Positions 14,950-19,084 of a DNA stretch of 19,084 nt are shown one piece after another. Position 1 is the first letter of the stretch, and every line of letters starts with the position of its first letter. Location of the stretch: positions 25,738 to 44,821 of the forward strand of contig JAAXHE010000209.1 of assembly GCA_012271065.1 (NCBI GenBank), read 5' to 3'. Below the pieces are notes generated by a model. That model ran no database searches, was not told where the DNA came from, and saw only the letters and a program-made list of their open reading frames with translations. Source of the DNA: Candidatus Latescibacterota bacterium. GTDB taxonomy: Bacteria; Latescibacterota; UBA2968; GCA-2709665. The position numbers were made by a program, and so were the translations under genes.

Positions 14950-17214
14950 TTACAGGACGTCGTCAGAAGTACCGTTTATGCGCTGGACGGATGAGACGCC
15001 CGGCACGGACAGGATTTTTTTCCGGAGGTCCCGGAGCTGTGCGACGTTTCTGACCTCGACGGTAAACCTGTTACCGACGTGGCCGCCGTCAGTGTTCAAC
15101 CTGCCATCGACCACAGGCACGCCAAGCCCCGATATGGCCTCGCTGATGTCGCGCAGGAAGTTCGGGCGGTCGACGCCATTGACGCGTATCTGTACCGTGA
15201 ATGTCGTCTCTTCCTCGGAGTTCCAGTCGACGTCAATCAGCCGTACGCGGCCTTCGGGAAGGTTTGAAACGTTGTGACAATCCCTCCGGTGAACGGAGAT
15301 ACCCTTGCCGCGGGTAATGACGCCGAGAACGACGTCGCCATATATGGGCTGGCAGCAACGGGCGAACTGGATCATCAGGTGATTCAGACTGTGAATGACG
15401 ATCGGGTTTTTTTTCTCGCTCTTCCTGGGTTCCGGACGCTGCCGTTTCGGGGCCGGCCGGGCTGCGGGAAAGATCTGATGAACCACCCGTTCGAGTGAAA
15501 CGGTCCCGTTGCCCAGGCTGGCGTAGAGATGTTCAATGTCCCGGAGGTTGAAGTGTGCGGCCGCGGACTCGAGTTTGTCCTCGGCGGTTCGTTTACGTCG
15601 TCGTTTGAGTTCGCGGTCCAGGATGTCCTGGCCAAGCCGGACGCTTTGAGAATACGCTTCCTCGCGCAACCAGCGCTTGATGCGGCTGCGGGCTTTAGCG
15701 CTCTTGACAAAATCGAGCCAGTCACGGTTGGGTCGCTGGTGTGGTGACGTCATCACCTCGACGGTGCTGCCCGTTTCCAGCGGCGTTGACAGAGGGACCA
15801 TCTGGTCGTCCACGCGGCTGCCGGTACATCGCAGTCCGACGTCGGTGTGTACCGCAAATGCAAAGTCCAGAGGGGTAGCGCCTTCCGGAAGCTGGATAAG
15901 GTCGCCCTTGGGGGTGAAAACGAAGATCTCGTTCGGGAAGAGATCCACCTTCAGGTCATCCAGGAATTCCCGTGGATCGCTGGTTTCACGCTGCCACTCC
16001 AGGAGGCTGCGCAGCCATGCCATATGCCGGTCCATTTCCGACGGGCCGCGCTTGCCTTCCTTGTAAAGCCAATGGGCGGCGATGCCAACCTCTGCGGTCT
16101 GATGCATTTCCAGCGTGCGGATCTGCACCTCCAGCATCATGCCGTTGGGGCCGACGATCGTGGTGTGAAGCGACTGGTACATGTTGCTCTTGGGCGTGGC
16201 GATGAAGTCTTTGAAGCGGGCGATGACCGGCGGATACATGGTATGGACGAGGCCCAGAACATTATAGCATTCCGGAACGGTTTCAACCAGAATACGAAGC
16301 GCAAGTAGATCGTAGATTTCGTTGAACGTCTTTCCACGCACGTTCATCTTCTTGTAAATGCTGCTGAAATTCTTCGAACGGCCCGTCATTTCGGCCTGAA
16401 TCCCGGCGTTGTCGAGCGCCTCCTCAAGCGGTTTCCGGACGGCTTCGATGCAGGCCTCCCGCTCCTCTCGCGTCAGGTTGATCTTCTCCTGGATATACCG
16501 GTACGCTTTCGGTTCCAGCCACTTGAGGCTGAGGTCTTCAAGTTCCGCCCGGACTCGGGACATGCCGAGCCGGTGGGCAAGGGGTGCGTAGATATCGCGA
16601 CTCTCGTAAACCATACGTTCCTGGCTTGCGGGCCGCATGAATTTCAGGGTGCGCATGTTATGGAGGCGGTCCGCCAGTTTGACGAGAACCACACGGATGT
16701 CGCGGGCCATCGAGAGCAGCATCTTGCGGAAATTCTCGGCCTGTTCGGACTCGGGACTCTGAAAGGAAAAATCCCTGATTCGGGAGACGCCATCCACGAG
16801 GCCGGCGATTTCATGCCCGAAATGGGACTCGATCTGAGAAAGCGGAACGCTGGTCTCGTCGACGACGTCGTGCAGCAGGCCGGCGGCGATGGTGGCGGAG
16901 TCGAGGCCGAGGTCGATCAGGATGCGACACACGGCCACGGCGTGGGAAATGGCGGGATCGCCGGATTTGCGCTGCTGGTCGCGATGGGCAAGTTCGGCAA
17001 AGTGGTAGGCTTTGGCAACGAGGCGCAGATTCTGGTTCGGACGGATATCGATCGCAGACCGGAGCAGGTTCTGAAGATCGGGAAAATCCGACTCAGTTTC
17101 GATAATGGATTCGATGGCCGGGAGGGATCTGGTTTCAGCCGTCAGCAGCGCCACGGAGACCTCCATCGGATTTGATCGGCCCACGTTACGGGACCGTCTC
17201 TTGGCGGACACCAT
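14950..17214 (-). CDS. rel: Bifunctional (p)ppGpp synthetase/hydrolase (Rel/SpoT family)
   Basis: This protein makes and degrades the stringent-response alarmones. The 754 residues hold an HD hydrolase domain (about 65-190), the synthetase domain (about 280-390), TGS (about 428-490), a helical region, a conserved Cys region (FARCCQP near 618-623) and a C-terminal ACT domain (about 675-750). Residues 333-336 read RFKD, the RxKD form typical of bifunctional Rel rather than the ExDD of synthetase-only RelA. HD residues His77, His115, Asp116 and Asp182 look present, but the usual HDVVEDT motif reads HDVVDET. ATG 17214 is chosen, with AAAGG 5 bases upstream; TTG 17253 and ATG 17166 are alternatives. 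The gene converges on mutS. Confidence 0.95.
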   Translation of the reverse strand: MVSAKRRSRNVGRSNPMEVSVALLTAETRSLPAIESIIETESDFPDLQNLLRSAIDIRPNQNLRLVAKAYHFAELAHRDQQRKSGDPAISHAVAVCRILIDLGLDSATIAAGLLHDVVDETSVPLSQIESHFGHEIAGLVDGVSRIRDFSFQSPESEQAENFRKMLLSMARDIRVVLVKLADRLHNMRTLKFMRPASQERMVYESRDIYAPLAHRLGMSRVRAELEDLSLKWLEPKAYRYIQEKINLTREEREACIEAVRKPLEEALDNAGIQAEMTGRSKNFSSIYKKMNVRGKTFNEIYDLLALRILVETVPECYNVLGLVHTMYPPVIARFKDFIATPKSNMYQSLHTTIVGPNGMMLEVQIRTLEMHQTAEVGIAAHWLYKEGKRGPSEMDRHMAWLRSLLEWQRETSDPREFLDDLKVDLFPNEIFVFTPKGDLIQLPEGATPLDFAFAVHTDVGLRCTGSRVDDQMVPLSTPLETGSTVEVMTSPHQRPNRDWLDFVKSAKARSRIKRWLREEAYSQSVRLGQDILDRELKRRRKRTAEDKLESAAAHFNLRDIEHLYASLGNGTVSLERVVHQIFPAARPAPKRQRPEPRKSEKKNPIVIHSLNHLMIQFARCCQPIYGDVVLGVITRGKGISVHRRDCHNVSNLPEGRVRLIDVDWNSEEETTFTVQIRVNGVDRPNFLRDISEAISGLGVPVVDGRLNTDGGHVGNRFTVEVRNVAQLRDLRKKILSVPGVSSVQRINGTSDDVL

Positions 17215-17224
17215 TCGGCCTTTC

Positions 17225-17253
17225 AATTTAACATATCCATGCGTCAGAGTCAA
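17225..17253 (-). promoter_or_regulatory. Sigma70-like promoter of the rel gene
   Basis: On the - strand TTGACT (17253-17248) is followed by 17 bases and TAAATT (17230-17225). The expected start falls within a few bases of the ribosome binding site of ATG 17214. The leader would then be almost absent, or translation would begin at ATG 17166 after a leader of about 50 bases. Confidence 0.45.
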
Positions 17254-17418
17254 CCGCCGGCGGCGTACGCGGCGGGGTCGTGAATTCTAACAACAGGTGT
17301 CCCTTGTGCGGCGCGGTTATCGTCGCTTCGTTCATTCTCGCCGCGGGCCGCCCGTTCCTTGCGCGGCATCCCGCGGACGGATGCGGCCGCACAACTGCAG
17401 AGTTGCTGGAGGATCGGT

Positions 17419-18351
17419 ATGTCCATCGAAGATATCCGGGGGGTCGTGGCGGTACTGGTAACGCCGTTTGACGACGGGGAAGAGATCGTATTCGAAGATA
17501 TCGGACGGCAGGTGGAGGCGGCGGTGGCTTTCGGCATCGGGGCGGTCTGTTTGCCCGCCTACGCAAGCGAGTTTTACAAGCAATCGGGACGAGAGCGCCT
17601 TGCCGTTGTCCGCGCCGCGGTGTCGGCCGCCGCCGGGAGGATTCCGGTCCTCGGTCAGTCGAACCACCCTTCGGCGCGGCAGTCGGCGAATTTCGCGCGG
17701 GCAAACGAGGATGCCGGCGCCGACGTCATCAGTTTTGCAATTCCGAGACAGTTCGGCACGACGGAAACGGACCTGCTGGCTTATTGCCGGACCATCTGCG
17801 ACGCGGTGCAGGTCCCCGTCCTGATACAGGACTTCAATCGCGGCGGGCCGACCGTCGACGGGACCTTCTGCCGTCGACTTCGTGAATCCTGCGGGAATTT
17901 CAGGTATATCAAGCTGGAGGAACCGCTTCTGGGCCCCAAGCTTCGCGGGATTCAGGAGGCGACGAATGACCAGGTTGCCGTGCTGGAGGGATGGGGCGGA
18001 ATGTACATGCCGGATCTATTCGACTGGGGCGTCGCGGGCGTGATGCCCGGGCTCGGGCACGCGGATGTGATGAATCGGATCTGGGAGCTGGGGTCGGCCG
18101 GCGACGTGGAGGGCGCGCTGGACGTGTTCGATGGGATCCTGGCGCAGATCGTCTTCTCGCTTCAGGACATGGAGCTGTACCTGGCGGTGGAAAAGAGACT
18201 GCTGGCCGCGAGGGGTATCATCGGACATACGACGGTACGCAGCCTCGCGTTGACTCCGGATCGTGAAACATTGTTGCATGCGGACCGGCTGAATGAACGG
18301 GTGCTGCAGGCTGCCGAGGGGTTGGGCTTTGCGCGGCGGCCACTGGACTGA
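17419..18351 (+). CDS. Dihydrodipicolinate synthase/N-acetylneuraminate lyase superfamily protein
   Basis: The 310-residue protein has the length and fold pattern of DapA/NanA-type TIM-barrel aldolases. It opens with GVVAVLVTPFDDGEEI and has the presumed Schiff-base lysine at Lys165 (RYIKLEEP). Two canonical features are missing: the GTTGE phosphate/carboxylate loop reads AYASE, and the catalytic-tyrosine segment, usually YYN-like, reads FAIPRQF. True lysine biosynthesis is therefore unlikely; it may act on another 2-oxo acid or sugar acid, or lack aldolase activity. ATG 17419 is chosen because TGGAGGAT (17407-17414) precedes it; an in-frame start at 17359 lacks homology. It is divergent from rel. 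No sugar-acid or lysine gene is nearby to suggest a substrate. Confidence 0.82.
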   Translation: MSIEDIRGVVAVLVTPFDDGEEIVFEDIGRQVEAAVAFGIGAVCLPAYASEFYKQSGRERLAVVRAAVSAAAGRIPVLGQSNHPSARQSANFARANEDAGADVISFAIPRQFGTTETDLLAYCRTICDAVQVPVLIQDFNRGGPTVDGTFCRRLRESCGNFRYIKLEEPLLGPKLRGIQEATNDQVAVLEGWGGMYMPDLFDWGVAGVMPGLGHADVMNRIWELGSAGDVEGALDVFDGILAQIVFSLQDMELYLAVEKRLLAARGIIGHTTVRSLALTPDRETLLHADRLNERVLQAAEGLGFARRPLD

Positions 18352-18371
18352 CCCGCAGGACGAGTTTTCGC

Positions 18372-18400
18372 TTGCCTGTGCGAGAAGAACAGGCTAAATT
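18372..18400 (+). promoter_or_regulatory. Sigma70-like promoter before the HTH gene
   Basis: TTGCCT (18372-18377), 17 bases and TAAATT (18395-18400) match the same layout as the rel promoter, with the same -10 hexamer. The match is four of six at each hexamer. It lies in the 118-base gap after the DapA-like gene and would give a leader of about 60 bases. Confidence 0.35.
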
Positions 18401-18469
18401 GTCCACGTATGAGATTGTGCCCGCGACGGTGCGGGAAGTCATTGGTCAATTCAGGAGTGTGATCACGGT

Positions 18470-18850
18470 ATGCGAGGGCCCCGATACAACACGGTGTTGG
18501 AGCGCTGTCATCCCCGAACGGAGACCGTGCCGCTTTCATTCATCCTCGGGCATTCGCTCGATCCCGACCCCTATGCGAATACGGATCTGGACGTCGAAAA
18601 ACTGGATGCCGTGAAGAACGCGATCGAGCCGACGTTGACCGGCCGCAAGTACGAGGTACTGCTACTGCGCTCGCAGGGCAAGTCCATGGCGGAAATCGCG
18701 CTGCTGCTCTCTGTCTCGAAGAGTACGGTGCGGAATTATTACCTTCAGGCGATACGACAGATCCGCGAGGCGCTGGGCGTCGAATCGGATACTAACGGAA
18801 CGACCGACCGGGAGGACGGAGCCGATACCGTTTCGCCGGCTACGGCGTAA
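18470..18850 (+). CDS. Small HTH protein, sigma-region-4/LuxR-like
   Basis: The 126-residue protein has a helix-turn-helix at about 55-103, reading LTGRKYEVLLLRSQGKSMAE and then IALLLSVSKSTVRNYYLQAI. This resembles sigma-70 region 4 and LuxR-type DNA-binding domains. The N-terminal 50 residues have no recognised sensor or receiver domain, and the C-terminus is acidic and probably disordered. No region 2 is present, so it is not a complete sigma factor. AGGAG (18453-18457) precedes the ATG by 12 bases. It is probably a transcription regulator; the RND permease start downstream may be a target or just a neighbour. No ligand or partner can be named. Confidence 0.65.
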   Translation: MRGPRYNTVLERCHPRTETVPLSFILGHSLDPDPYANTDLDVEKLDAVKNAIEPTLTGRKYEVLLLRSQGKSMAEIALLLSVSKSTVRNYYLQAIRQIREALGVESDTNGTTDREDGADTVSPATA

Positions 18851-18861
18851 GAAGCTTTTTT
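18834..18861 (+). terminator. Weak terminator at the end of the HTH gene
   Basis: CGCCG (18834-18838) and CGGCG (18843-18847) form a 5-base stem around GCTA, overlapping the end of the HTH gene. A run of six T (18856-18861) follows after an 8-base gap. The gap makes this weaker than the rpsA terminator, but the T run is notable in a GC-rich context. Confidence 0.3.
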
Positions 18862-19026
18862 AAAATTACCGGTGAGCTCCCGAGCGCGAGCGAAAATGCG
18901 GCGGACAAGGCGGGAAAATCCGCTCATATTTGTCTATACGGGTGGATTTGACCAACGCCGACCGGCGCTTTTGCAGCCGGGCGAAGACCGCTGGGAATTT
19001 TAAGGCAGCTTCTGAGGGCCGATACG

Positions 19027-19084
19027 ATGACATTGCCCGAATTTTCCACGAAATATCCCGTGACGGTCGCAATGGCGACGCTGG
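19027..19084 (+). CDS. N-terminus of a probable RND efflux permease (cut by window end)
   Basis: Only 19 codons are visible, reading MTLPEFSTKYPVTVAMATL. The short amphipathic start, then a (K/R)(Y/R)PV motif and the opening of a hydrophobic segment, is typical of RND inner-membrane transporters of the AcrB/MexB/CusA type. GAGGG (19014-19018) lies 8 bases upstream of the ATG. Most of the gene lies beyond the window, so substrate class and partner genes are unknown. Confidence 0.6.
   Translation, partial: MTLPEFSTKYPVTVAMATL

Noticed and set aside
17280..17471. 63-codon frame beginning with a CPLCG motif
   Set aside because: It overlaps the start of the DapA-like gene, has only one Cys pair and loses protein-like composition.

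Overview
This window comes from a GC-rich bacterial chromosome and holds mostly core housekeeping genes on the + strand, plus one long gene on the - strand. An RND-type efflux permease start and a SPOR domain suggest a diderm (Gram-negative) cell. No rRNA or phylum marker is present, so taxonomy is open. A distant relative of the FCB/PVC/Latescibacterota-type groups is a guess from gene order and from the DapA-like paralogue. I see no CRISPR array, insertion sequence, prophage gene or tRNA.

Layout. Positions 1-579 form a non-coding region with two outward-facing sigma70-like promoters, a palindrome between them and a copy of a dispersed repeat. A TPR protein (580-1326) is followed after 9 bases by efp, then accB, accC and gcvH (to 4357). 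This block covers translation of polyproline stretches, the first half-reaction of acetyl-CoA carboxylase, and a lipoyl carrier. After a 317-base gap with a promoter come an HNH-nuclease-like protein, scpA and scpB (chromosome condensation), cmk, plsC and rpsA (4675-10320). This is a tight run that ends in a strong intrinsic terminator. Next are mtaB (tRNA methylthiolation), a short SPOR-domain ORF in the same frame as mtaB, and mutS. A bifunctional-looking (p)ppGpp synthetase/hydrolase converges on mutS from the - strand. Divergent from it are a DapA-superfamily protein with altered active-site motifs, a small sigma-region-4-like HTH protein, and the first 19 codons of a probable RND permease cut by the window edge.

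The genes mostly serve general growth functions: translation (EF-P, S1, MtaB), lipid synthesis (AccB/C, PlsC), nucleotide supply (Cmk), chromosome upkeep (ScpA/B, MutS) and stringent control (Rel). I did not find a clearly new defence or metabolic system. The most unusual points are the MtaB/SPOR same-frame arrangement, the non-canonical DapA-like protein, the swapped acidic pair in the Rel hydrolase motif, substitutions in conserved biotin carboxylase motifs, the long leader before the TPR-efp unit, and a 17-base repeat shared by two intergenic regions.
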